NCBI GenBank assembly: GCA_037833965.1
Contig: AP031358.1
Location: 6,270,001 to 6,334,000, forward strand
Length of the DNA stretch: 64,000 nt
Reading direction: 5' to 3'
Origin: Marchantia polymorpha subsp. ruderalis
Taxonomy: Eukaryota; Streptophyta; Marchantiopsida; Marchantiales; Marchantiaceae
Shown here: piece after piece, positions 45,401 to 55,100 of the stretch
Numbering within the stretch: position 1 is the stretch's first letter
Layout of the letters: each line of letters opens with the position of its first letter
The notes under the pieces: generated by a model
What the model saw: the letters and a program-made list of their open reading frames with translations, nothing else
Told to the model about the DNA's origin: nothing
Databases searched by the model: none
Program-made: the position numbers and the translations under genes

Positions 45401-45563
45401 CGCCCTCGAGGGGGAGGTGTCCGCGGCGTTGCAGCGGTTGGGACTGCGTAGTCGAGCGGAAGAGTGGCAGGGTAGAGAGTTAGTGCGCGTCAGTCGGCCG
45501 CGTAGGAGACGTAGTACAGGTTCCGCGGAGTGTAGTGTAGCGTGGTTCCGTGCAGGCGTGTAG
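42459..45563 (+). CDS. Intact gag-like protein of element X3
   Basis: 1,034 residues from the ATG of gaccatgacc. Residues 1-75 are basic (RERKKRGQCGSRMSGR). About 95-285 is the conserved Trp/Arg-rich globular region with QDWAQALGRCAGMPGHLLFD and YITLWQVSFVECVIEGTP. About 300-730 is a low-complexity Pro/Ser/Arg/Ala linker with VHR repeats. A DTEEEEEE acidic patch lies near 735. About 800-1000 is a long coiled coil (YKLNQKFYKHSEKMKDEKLG, ENVRQ-like heptads) followed by an Arg-rich end (SRPRRRRSTG). I see no zinc knuckle, protease, RT or DDE residues. The layout recalls structural Gag-like proteins of non-autonomous plant elements. Conservation of the frame across three copies suggests the protein was needed for mobility. 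Host-gene origin is an alternative. Confidence 0.8.
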   Translation: MTFDRAAENVPFLNSRFQSLVRAARIHLLAAEHSRRRHTGDFLLIEGEVSARDLELRAIRVCRERKKRGQCGSRMSGRANPRNAMTRPSRLRMVPLRLPQNGLRAFEERLIARKLDFLLWGWNYICANMVREWLEPQGPPSRGLRPHVDRWTVQDWAQALGRCAGMPGHLLFDSESIKVTKQEEAQFVELFKTGRSTKNGYRTRDYKDRFRRTLSAALMQLLQPHRACYITLWQVSFVECVIEGTPIHWASILHRVMRQHAFEEKGGTLNHLSPFLINFYRQRNCLTAAELEHFPPLSIDHPGKYVRENEVDTDAEESPTSTPSRRRDEGRHTPAARVPRKRRWREESEEEQHQEPSAPIRPRPLCEPYSRPKQKARRLVLPADSADTATIATEIGSASPERREEARTTAGATGHAATSSGERPPTGQGPPELPRAMRTDVPFAHRRTSADGRASADRRTQVDVDLRLRVGRSSPPVHRTPPHVPPVHRQESPPFQRRKGKEPVEEPPTRHRPSGPDPPAHHAPQFAPSAPGPSSRGDTSRERAEAAPSAGSPPIDAPSAVGPIGQGTSGVRPPAMSPSAIDVRGATPAADKAPANAPAHGPGTAPTDRSREQHTEERSDCPRDEISMRDAQSNPARPPSAQSPSAMDDGDRENAVGNQPASDGDAARIHSPSALDILATSSEAAAVPSQAAHVEDVQPHSGQSPTQSMATEILHSDDDDGGSTEEMSGAEDTEEEEEEIVGAPAAALSEQVIPLLRYLDRKVDKYADPLQPGSYIELVRRRTRTKVHTSKLLARVDQELRDLKEKHECLWGQYKLNQKFYKHSEKMKDEKLGELTKDQVKVKEALDSKQAQNRILSEELVRQTRLLEQCQLARHADEELIRSLQSECGELRAQRAEAESQLVTIEEDRKKEADRTKVETARRVAHCLKGYAHWEVKAQEKLTLREFELRAAGLLSGDSRSRRKVAKKLEAFLSKAQDTMSALEGEVSAALQRLGLRSRAEEWQGRELVRVSRPRRRRSTGSAECSVAWFRAGV

Positions 45564-46574
45564 CGTAGTACAGTGTAGTGCTAGGTAGGACTTAGAAGGT
45601 ATAAAATCGTTCCAGGCGTTTTGCCTGGGGTTCTTTCCCATCAGAAGTGCAGATCAGGAACCCATTTCCTTTGCGTGTTTGTGTCCTTGAGTTCTGTCAC
45701 CACGCACGAGGAGTTACAACTTAGCGTTCCGCATTTTGTAGCTGAAGACCTTCGGCCGAATGTTCAGAGCTAGTCCATTGGTTAGAGACTTGAGTAGTTC
45801 GGATCTGCACCTGCGGGTGACTGCCGATGCTCAGAGCCAGTGACTAGTTAGATACTTGAACAGTTTCGCCCCTACACCTTCGAGTGTTTCTTTCCGATTG
45901 TACTCCTTGGGATTTTTCCCCTGAATGCCAAAGTGAAGTTTTGCTACTTCGTGTAAGCCTTGGTTGTAAATTCAGGTTACGCTGCATCAGGTGCCTTGAG
46001 GGTAACCCCTGTAGTATTTCTGGGAATGACAAGTGCCTGAGAATTCAAACTCTTCAATAGACTGTTGTTGTGTTACTGGAATGTTTCTCAGTGAGTCCTT
46101 CAGTGCGGACCTGTGTTCTCTGCGCGTTTTGTGAGTTGAGAGTGTTGTTCACCGCGTAGGAGTGACTTCGATCCGAAGTAGGCAGTCCAAACCGGGTTTC
46201 CTACACTAGCAGCAAGCTAGTGGAAGTGTTGTAAAAGCCGGAGTTGGAAGTCACTGCCCGCAGCTTTGCCGAGTGTGCTCGCGAGAGACTTTCCCCCTAA
46301 AATCCTGAAGTAGAGGTCCTAACGGATCTCTGGGTTGTGTTTCTGTAGTTTCAGGTGTGTGTGTGTGTGTGTGTGTTACGCTGCACTGTGCGACCTCCGA
46401 GTGCGCTCCGAGTGGACACTTGCAGTATTTCTGGGAGTGACAGTCGCCTGAGAATTCAAACTCCTCAATAGTCTGTTAAAACGTGACACTTTGTATCCTG
46501 TGTGTTCCTCTGTCCCTGTGGGTTCGACCTTTCTACCACTATATTGCAGTTTTAGCCTTTAGTGGGTTATTACA
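45564..46574 (+). other. Tail region of X3
   Basis: Non-coding. It contains a TATA-like box at 45600-45606, 54-bp imperfect direct repeats at 46013-46066 and 46424-46477, and (GT)11 at 46355-46376. Nearly identical to the X1 tail. Confidence 0.75.
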
Positions 46575-46579
46575 ATGCG
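46575..46579. repeat. Target-site duplication atgcg, right of X3
   Basis: Pairs with 41208-41212 and directly follows TTATTACA. Confidence 0.95.
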
Positions 46580-47392
46580 TTGCTATTGTACATAAACAAA
46601 CTTACTCTACTTGTAAATCCTCATGTGGCATTTGAGATTTTGTCTTCTCATATTGCTCATCAATCTAATATTTTTTGGACCCAATGATAAGTTTACACTT
46701 TTATTATGCTTGACAACTTTTGGCTTGAATATCGTGATGATATGTAGTTATACCATTGAATTGATTTGTGATCGTAGATGTGACATAGATTTGAACCTTT
46801 CTTAAAAGAGGTTCAAATCTATATAAACATTTTAAAATTGATCAACAAAATATAAAATTTGAAAGTTTTGAGCTCTAGAGACATTATATGCAATAGTATT
46901 ATATCTTTATGTATCATTATATAATGATACATACAAAGCATTTTGAGTAAAAACGAGCTTATGAAGAGGTGTGCAGTCGTTTTTTCTTTATATGTATGAG
47001 AAGATAGCCAATTTTTTCCCTATTGATGTGAAAATCATTGGACACGTAAATTATAGTTTATTTGCGCTCGGAGTGGTCCTGTTAGAGAACTATTTTCTTA
47101 TCTGAGGCCATGCGGTTAGTCCGGGCCGAGATTCATCTCTAATCCCGATGGGGAGTTAGTGTAACAAAAAGAATCCAAGAGGAAGACATTGTAAGAATAT
47201 CAACTGTTTTTTCCCATATACTTCAAATCATGGACGTAAATTTTAATAAATGTTTATGAGAGGTAATATTCTTTAAGAACACGTTGTACAAAATTCTGCT
47301 AATCTATACTGAAATTTTTCATATCTTTAGCAGCTAGTGGAAAACTCATCACATTACATTATTCTTATTGGTATGCAGACTTTATTTCTTTT

Positions 47393-47674
47393 TTGCATTC
47401 CGTTGGAGTATACAATTTGGATTTGTTTAGTTACATCAGCAAAAATATTTTACAATATGGGGTTATGAAGACTAGCCCGTGCTACTTATTTGCTTTGATG
47501 CTGATGAGGCTTGATGGGACCTTCCCATCAAATTTGCTAAACGACTTAGTCCTCCTTCTTAGTTTAATCATCTCATTTTCGCAATGGTCGAGATTCTTCC
47601 AGAAGGAGTGCAGTACTGCCAGAGTTTCATTCCATAATCAGTACAGGAATAAACAGACGTGGCAAATAGAGTAA
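47393..47674 (+). CDS. Small ORF in duplicated block C, copy 1
   Basis: 93 codons. Residues from about 9 on (LDLFSYISKNILQYGVMKTS, LMLMRLDGTFPSNLLNDLVL, then RFFQKECSTARVSFHNQ) are shared with the 85-codon ORF at 50880-51137. Frame and stop are kept in both despite nucleotide changes. The apparent initiator differs between copies, so the piece may be an exon or a fragment of a larger gene. The family is unknown; a hydrophobic stretch (LVLLLSLIISF) could be a membrane segment. Confidence 0.25.
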   Translation: MHSVGVYNLDLFSYISKNILQYGVMKTSPCYLFALMLMRLDGTFPSNLLNDLVLLLSLIISFSQWSRFFQKECSTARVSFHNQYRNKQTWQIE

Positions 47675-47828
47675 TTTAGAATTTCGTACATTTCCAGTCG
47701 GAAGATTGACAAGAAGTCAAACTCTGACAGTCGTTATCCTCTTCCTCCTCGGTATCCGCTTCTGGATGAGACCAATTAATAAAGTAACTGGCTTTGACTA
47801 TGACTATGACGGGACTTTAGAAGCCTGC

Positions 47829-48054
47829 CACTAGGAGGAGCCCTGTGGAAGGTAGGTACTCCAAAGTCGAGCACTCATCATCTTGAAACCAGTGTGTCCA
47901 ATAACGAGAGAGCGCACCTTCAGTATAATAAAGCAAGAGGGAGGAGACCTGTAGAGGGTAGGTACACCAAAGTCAAGCACTCATCATCTCGAAACCAACG
48001 CGTCCAATAACGAGCGAGCGCACCTTCAGTATAATAAAGCAAGAGGGTAGAAGT
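47829..48054 (+). repeat. Minisatellite-like array, copy 1
   Basis: Two ~107-bp units sharing gtacaccaaagtcaagcact (first unit slightly diverged) and agtataataaagcaagaggg. Homologous to the three-unit array at 51296-51541. Confidence 0.8.
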
Positions 48055-48448
48055 GGACAATAAGCTGAGTGATGGAGAGTAGAAGGCGGGCTGGAGTGAA
48101 GGAAATCAACAAGAACTGGACGTGGTAAGAAATTCTCCAGAAGTTGCTACTCTCCGATTTGCTTCTGTCGTAAGGTCTCTGCTTGATTTGCCAGTAATCT
48201 TGGCGGTCCTATAAGTGGTGCAAGTGCTGTGACGTAACTCTCACTATAACAGCTGGTGAATTGTAAAGTACATTTACATTAACAGAGGAGTACCATTGAG
48301 CGTCAGACTTCATTCATACTGGGCACCTATCATTCATTGCAAGAGCGGATTGCAACTAGAATTCCACTTCCGCACCGGATTCTGCAATTTCCACTGCACA
48401 AGAATTAACCCTCGCCTGTTAGTTTGTCTAATTCTTTAGACTTTGAAC

Positions 48449-49351
48449 GAAGATACCCACAAATGAACAAAAAATACATTTCTTCAAAATATGAATATAT
48501 CACAAAGTACTTAAATTAAATCACTTATATTGCGACAAATAACATACTCAAGCTAATTAGAATTAATTAGGATCTAAAATATTTCCTTACACTTTCATTA
48601 AACATAAATTTTGAATTAATTGAATAGTCTTAACCATTGATGTGCTGATGTAGAGCTTATCTTTTCAAAAAAAATTTGTATGGTGTTAAACATTAAATAA
48701 AGATCAAGCGACATATGACTCATTTGAGTGAATATGTAAATGTTATCTATGTTAATGAGATATTTTTTTCAATTATATAAAACTAATAATAATAATAATC
48801 TATTCACATATTCCACGCTTTTATAATATGAATTTTCTATCTTCAAATCCAATAGAATATCTGCATCGTTGTATATCAAATTGTTTTATTCGTCATTTAA
48901 AGTAAAAATGTATTTCCTAATAATAAAAATGGGTTTTGATTTTTAAATTATCAATAAAGGGTTGAAATTTTTAAGATATAAATATAAAAAATTTCACATT
49001 GGATTATACATGATTTGATAATTTTTGTAACAATACGAAAATATTAAGATTGATTTGACAAAAAAATTCAAGAATTTGTGTACAATTTATGCTAGATTTC
49101 ATTCTTATTTATATTTAAATATAAAATGAAGCTAATCTTTCTTCTACAAAAAGACATTTAAATTTAGAAAACATGTTCATATTACAAAATCCTAAGAGTA
49201 ATAGAATAATCTTGGTCGAATTGAATCATTTGCATATGGATAGTCCCACCAGGATTACTGATGAAACAAATTCGTCTAAGAAACAAAAGAAATAAATTTC
49301 ATCTTTCTGTTGATTATGACAGAAAACTCTTGTGCAATCTGTAATAAAAAA
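48449..49351 (+). repeat. AT-rich duplicated block, copy 2
   Basis: Counterpart of 40101-41019. Non-coding in all frames. Its left end abuts the 30-bp piece of Roco upstream sequence at 48420-48450. Confidence 0.8.
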
Positions 49352-50300
49352 ATGAAGAAAGGGAGCGAAATTAGCTGGAATAGCTCATACAACTAAAAGT
49401 AAGATAAAAGTAACCACAAAACGTCTTGTGCTATTGATTTCCCACTGCCATCAAATGATAGAAGTCTCTAGGCCTCTTTTAATCTTCCCATAACATTAGA
49501 CAAGAGTCACATATGAAGATGTGACAATATGGCATAGGATATAATGGTTAAATTCGGAGCTTTAGGTCAAAAAGAGACGCTTGGAACAATTTTCGCCATG
49601 AAACAGTAAAGCTGTATGTATTGATCTCTTCGGCCTCAAAACCAAAACCACATGGTCGACTGAAGTTCAGAAATCATTGATACTTTGGATCGTTTTTAAT
49701 ACATTGATGAAAATATTGCAGATATTAAATTCCACAACATGAGTTGTGGAAACTCACAATTCTACAAACTGTAACTACAAACTGAGCTTAGTCAGCAAGG
49801 ATGACTAAATACAGTATTGTTGACTGAACCCTGAAGGTGCATGACTCATCAAGGACTGTTTCCATATTTTTGCGACAAAGTAAGTCAAACCTGCATAAAT
49901 GTCCAACCTATACCCCAAAAAAATCTCAAATGGAATAACTCAGCAACTCACTTGCAATAGATTGGCCACAGCCAGTTGTGTCCAATCCATTGCAAATGAG
50001 TGGTCACAGCCAGATATAAGCAACGATCCAATGTGTGAAGAAAGTATCTGCCAAGTGAAAAATTTGCTGAGGAAACTTTTGAGGATTTTTGAAGATATTA
50101 GCCAAAACTTGGGGCAGTAAAATTTTAAGATCCCTTAATAAATGGGATATCTTTGTCTGATTTGGTTCGGCTTGCGGCAGTGTTGTCAGATCAGAGTTAT
50201 TTATCTACTTTCTCTCTTAGATCTTTATTTGCCAATACTAGAAAAGTCTATACTTAGTATAATGTTTTGGGCTTCTTACGTTGTGTATATATATTATTAT
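49352..50300. other. Intergenic region without supported gene
   Basis: A 73-codon frame at 49899-50120 is not recognised and could be chance. It contains an internal near-repeat (cttgcaatagattggccacagccag and a diverged copy about 36 bp later). Confidence 0.4.
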
Positions 50301-50879
50301 ACATTTAAAATTGATCAATAAAACATAAAATTTGAAAGTTTTGAGCTATAAAGACATTATATGCAATAGTATAATATCTTTATGTATCATTATATACAAA
50401 GCATCTTGAGTGAAAGCGAGCTTATGAATAGGTGTTCAGCTATTTTTCTTTATATATATGAGAAGATAGCCCATCTTTTCCCTATTGATTTGAACATCAT
50501 TGGACAAATAAATTATATTTTATTTGCACTCGGATCGGTCCTGATAGAGAACTATTTTCTTATCTGCGGCCATGCGTTTAGTCCGGGTCCGAGGTTCATC
50601 TCTAATCTAGATGGGGAGTTAGTGTAACAAAAAAAATCCAAGAGGTATACATTGTAAGGATATCAACTGTTTTTCCCCATGTACTTCAAATCATGTACGT
50701 AAATTTTGATAAATGTTTATGAGAGGTAATCTTATTTAAGAACATGTTGTACAAAATCTTGCTAATCTATACTGAAAGTTTTCGTATCTTTAGCAGCTAG
50801 TGGAAAACTCATCACATTACATTATTCTCATTGGTATGCAGACTTCACTTCTTTTTTGCATTTCGTTGAATTATAAAAC

Positions 50880-51137
50880 TTGGATTTGTTTAGTTACATC
50901 AGCAAAAATATTTTAAAATATGGTGCTATGAAGACTAGCCCGTGTCACTTGTTTGCTTTGATGCTGATGAGGCTTGATGGGACCTTCCCATCAAGTTTGC
51001 TAAACAACTTAGTCCTCCTTCTTAGTTTAATCATCTCAATCTTGCAATGGTCGAGATTCTTCCAGAAGGAGTGCAGTACTGCCAGAGTTTCATTCCATAA
51101 TCAGCACAAGAACAGACAGACGTGGCAAATAGAGTAA
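50880..51137 (+). CDS. Small ORF in duplicated block C, copy 2
   Basis: 85 codons, nearly the same peptide as the copy-1 ORF, ending QTWQIE at the same stop. Most differences are substitutions that keep the frame, and there is no indel over the shared ~255 bp. The function is unknown. Confidence 0.25.
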   Translation: MDLFSYISKNILKYGAMKTSPCHLFALMLMRLDGTFPSSLLNNLVLLLSLIISILQWSRFFQKECSTARVSFHNQHKNRQTWQIE

Positions 51138-51295
51138 TTTAGAATTTCGTACATTTCCAGTCGGAAGATTGACAAGAAGTCAAACTCTGACAGTCGTTAT
51201 CCTCTTCCTCCTCGGCATCCGCTTCTGGACGAGACCAATTATTAAAGTAACTGGCTTTGACTATGACCGATTCTGAGACTCTAGAAGTCTGCCAC

Positions 51296-51541
51296 TAGGA
51301 GGAGCCCTTGTGGACGGTAGGTACACCAAAGTCAAGCACTCATCGCATCTTCAGTATAATAAAGCAAGAGGGAGGAGCCCTGGGACCGTTGGTACACCAA
51401 AGTCAAGCACTCATTGCATCTTCAGTATAATAAAGCAAGAGGGAGGAGCCTTGTGGACGGTAGGTACACCAAAGTCAAGCACTCGAAACCAGCGCGTCCA
51501 ATGACGAGCCAGCGCACCTTCAGTATAATAAAGCAAGAGGG
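51296..51541 (+). repeat. Minisatellite-like array, copy 2
   Basis: Three units with period 71-72 bp, with gtacaccaaagtcaagcact starting near 51321, 51392 and 51464, each linked by cttcagtataataaagcaag. The last unit is longer and resembles the 107-bp form of copy 1. Confidence 0.85.
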
Positions 51542-51936
51542 TAGAATTGGGCTATAAGCTGAGTGATGGAGAGTGGAAGGCGGGCTGGAGTGAAGGAAGT
51601 CAACAAGAACTACAGGTGATAAGAAATTCCCTGGAAGTTGCTACTCTCCGATTTGCTTTTGTCGTAAGGTCTCGGCTTGATTTGCCAGTAATCTTTGCGG
51701 TCCTACAAGTGGTGCAAGTGCTGTGATGTAACTTGATCTCTCACTATACCAGCTGGTGAATTGTAAAGTACATTTATTCACATTGATACTTAGACGTCTA
51801 TCAGAGGAATACCATTGAGCGTCAGACTTCAGTCATACTGGACAGCTGTCATTGATTGCAAGAGGGGATTGCGACTAAAATTCGACTTCCGCACCAGATT
51901 CCGCAATTTCCACTGCACAGGAATTAACCCTCGCCT

Positions 51937-52185
51937 GCTTGGAAAGCAGAAAGGTGCTGAGGATATTCCTTCTCCACCTATTCTGAAGAGGGCTTTTAGC
52001 ACATTCTGGAGGTATTGGTAGACATATTGTCAACTAGTTCCACTGCTCTCGAAGTAACAGGAGTAGCACAGAGTAGGTGCTTGTACTTATGTTGGGTGTG
52101 CACAGAAGAAGAAGACTTGATGTGGCGGCATAATGTAACAATAAAAAAAAATAGAGATCGCAGAAGAAAACACTAGCATCGAAAT
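51937..52185. other. Short unique stretch before duplication copy B
   Basis: Nothing recognisable; contains an A-rich run near 52141-52152. Confidence 0.4.
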
Positions 52186-55100
52186 ATATCTCATGTGCAT
52201 GAAGGTCGGGGTTCGCATGAGGTGATTCCTTGACGCACAATCTTGACACACTTAAGAACTCTTAATTTTCATGGCGAGATAATGTATTGTCCATTGAACC
52301 TTTTGGCCTTGAGATGAGGATGTAAAGTTCAGGACGGTTTGCACAAGAGAACAAAAGCTCTGTCGTCTCCATCGCAAGAGCTGAAGCGACCCAGCCGAGT
52401 GCCAGGATCAATGATTTTGAGTATGGACGGAGCTGATAACAGAAAACACACTGGAACATCCAGAACAAAGAAGCTACCTAGGAAGACCATCTAATCAAAT
52501 TTTCATACAAACACTAGAAAATTGTGTCACCGCACGTCAGCAGTGGTATGAGCAGACATAGATGCAATCACCTGGTAACCGAGCGTTGCCAGGTGTGAGC
52601 TTTGGAAGTCCAATTCCACCCAACATCCTTCATCCTTCTGATCTTGTCTTCCTATGAACGTTCTTGTTGAGCAGCATCAGGATGAGATATTTTCTCCATC
52701 AGTTAGGTCCAGGTGAGGAGGAGGAGAGCAGGATTTCTGACTCTGAAAGTCCTGTAAGTTGACCTATCATCCCTCTTCTCTTCCGTGCTGCTTAGATTCT
52801 CTAGTGCTTTCACATCTGAAATTTAGAGTCTCTCTATCCAATGTGCACTTTCCGAGTTGATAATGTGTTATGAGCGATCATCGAGTCCAACATGCATGCT
52901 CGGAATAAGCACCAGAAAAGATTATTTGATTTGGTTGGCGCGCATGAAGAATCGTCCTCGGTCGGTAATGAATCAGTCTCATTGACGGGGCCACACGCTT
53001 GAAAGCTCGATGTTCGACCCCTTCAATTGAATATAAACATTTCGATCCACTTGATCATTCAAATCTTTCAATCTGTTCACTTTACCGCGAGGAATCCATC
53101 GAAACGATTACTTTAGATTTCGCTTCCCACATCTGGTCTACAAGTCTCTCGAAAAAAGCCTTCATCTCAGCAGCTTTGCAACAGAAAATATTCAACTGGG
53201 ATGGAAGACGGTCCTGAAGAAATTAATAATCTCTCCTCTGGCAGACATCTTACGCCTTTGGGTTTATCCGTGGACTGCTAGATGAATCTCCAACATCTTT
53301 ATTGCTACGAAAGTATACTCTGAGTTCCAATGAAGTAGCTTACAAGGGAGATGCTGTGAGTACTTAACGTGTGGTTGACTTACATGACTGTACCCCTGCC
53401 TTCTGCATAATAGAATAGGTACCTCGTCATGTACGGGAAATGGATTGTAACATACCTTTCACCTACTTGAAACCAAATGGGTCGTTTGGAGCTAGATCCC
53501 AACAGAGTTTTCAATTTCACGATGGAGAACTTGTCCTATTATATGAGCAGCTGGCGCAAAATAACTGTAGTCAACTTGTTGCCAGAACATGATAAATAAC
53601 ATGCATTGTGATCGTGGAGTATCGGGTTGAGCTTTCAAGATGCCAAGACTTCGTCATGGAAGGAAGCTTGACGAAGTCTTTAGTGGAAAGAGATCTCCGT
53701 GTAATCTTCCCTCCCGATATGAGACAGCTGCAACAGTTGATAATACCCAAAAGGCTTCGAAATATCTGATTAACCTCCTCAAAGATGAAAGGGGGCCTCA
53801 GGGAAATTTCATAATTACTTTTAAGCCTATAGTTAAAGATCAAATTTCAGCCAGTGAAGATATTCTTTATTACCTCTGAATTGCATCAATCGTTAGGAAA
53901 TAGGAATGTAAGATCCAAAAGTGACGCGCTTTTTTGGAATCTGCTTGATCTCAGTTAGACGTTATATTCTCTGTCTTACAGACTTGGCGTCTAGAATTTT
54001 CCAGTTATTACTCTTGTCCCTTCAGCAGCCGACAGAAGCTCAGGGGATCTGAGCACACATGCCGTATACAAAAAAAAAGGAAGGACGATTTGCTTTTTAA
54101 TAAGCTGACTGTTGAAGTGGGCTCCCCTCGCATTGAGATGGCCACGAGGAACAATATCGACCGCTTTTCCGGATTTTCGTTGAAACTGGTGTACCAGTAA
54201 GTGCTCCAGTCATTGAGGTGAAAAATCTCGTGCCTGGTGACGTTCTAGAGCGCGTTGAAATTAAAAAAGTACTCAAAAGGAAATCCTGATTGATTACGTG
54301 TCTTGATCCTCGCCCGACGACTCGCCCAACCAGGAAGGAAGGGGCAAGGAAGCACATCGGGTGTATGTGAGAGGGTGAAGCCTCGAACATTTGCCCTGGG
54401 CTGTCGTGGTCTTGTTCTGCTCATTGACAGTCGAGAGTTTTAGAGAAGTGACGCGAAGGAAAGGACCTCCAGCGTTGCTCTTCATGGCAGCCAGCACACC
54501 ACTTCCATGTGAGGGTGAAGCCTCGAACATTTGCCCTGGGCTGTGGTGGTCTTGTTCTGCTCATTGACAGTCGAGAGTTTTAGAGAAGTGACGCGAAGGA
54601 AAGGACCTCCAGCGTTGCTCTTCATGGCAGCCAGCACACCACTTCCATGTGAGGGTGAGCTCGAGCCCCATCGGAGCTAATATATATCAAATATTTGAGT
54701 TTCCATGTAAGTTTGTCTTATTATTTAGACTTTGAACGAGATCTTCATCTGAAGTCATAATTCATTGTTATCTTTCCACAACGCAGAGTACTTCACATCT
54801 GAGTTATCTGCGCTTCCATGCTTTCCATGAAATTCGGAGTACACATCTCACTATCTTTGCTACGAACTCTTTTGTATTGCAGATTCACCGGCAGAGCTGT
54901 AATCTTGTACACTCAGTTTGGTCACTAGTGCACATCGAACACCTCTCTACTCTCTCAGTTCGAATTCGCAAAAGGTTTGCGTTTATATGAAGTCCCCTTT
55001 GCACAAGCTTTATGATTTACTTTGGAACCAGAATCCTGGTTCTCTGCATTCATTTTGATTCACAACGCTTGTAGTGCCTTTGAGCAGCTCCTACTTCCAC

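Larger units (their letters stand above)
41213..46574 (+). mobile_element. Mobile element X3, complete uninterrupted copy
   Basis: 5,362 bp from TGTGGTACCCCACTTTTGGC to the end TTATTACA, flanked by atgcg duplications. It has the leader 41213-42458, one intact ORF 42459-45563 and the tail 45564-46574. Ends are not direct repeats. The inverted-repeat match is TGTGGTACCCCACTTTTGGC against TGTAATAACCCACTAAAGGC, 14 of 20. TG...CA ends with 5-bp duplications are typical of retroviral-type integrases, but the element has no LTR, primer site or pol. X3 is the reference copy for the family. Confidence 0.9.
46828..48419 (+). repeat. Duplicated block C, copy 1
   Basis: Aligns with 50301-51936 at roughly 90% identity by eye. 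Both copies contain a small conserved ORF, a minisatellite-like array and a shared end (aattaaccctcgcctg). Copy 1 is followed by 30 bp that match the Roco upstream region (agtttgtctaattctttaga). Confidence 0.8.
50301..51936 (+). repeat. Duplicated block C, copy 2
   Basis: Counterpart of 46828-48419, including the small ORF (50880-51137) and minisatellite (51296-51541). Confidence 0.8.

Noticed and set aside
45564..46574. X tail as a 3' LTR
   Set aside because: It has a TATA-like box and ends in CA, but no matching sequence occurs at the element's left end in any copy, and no polypurine tract precedes it.
41213..46574. Element X as a Helitron or a standard cut-and-paste DNA transposon
   Set aside because: Helitrons do not make target duplications and end CTRR after a hairpin. 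No transposase is encoded, and 5-bp duplications with TG...CA ends fit integrase-type insertion better.
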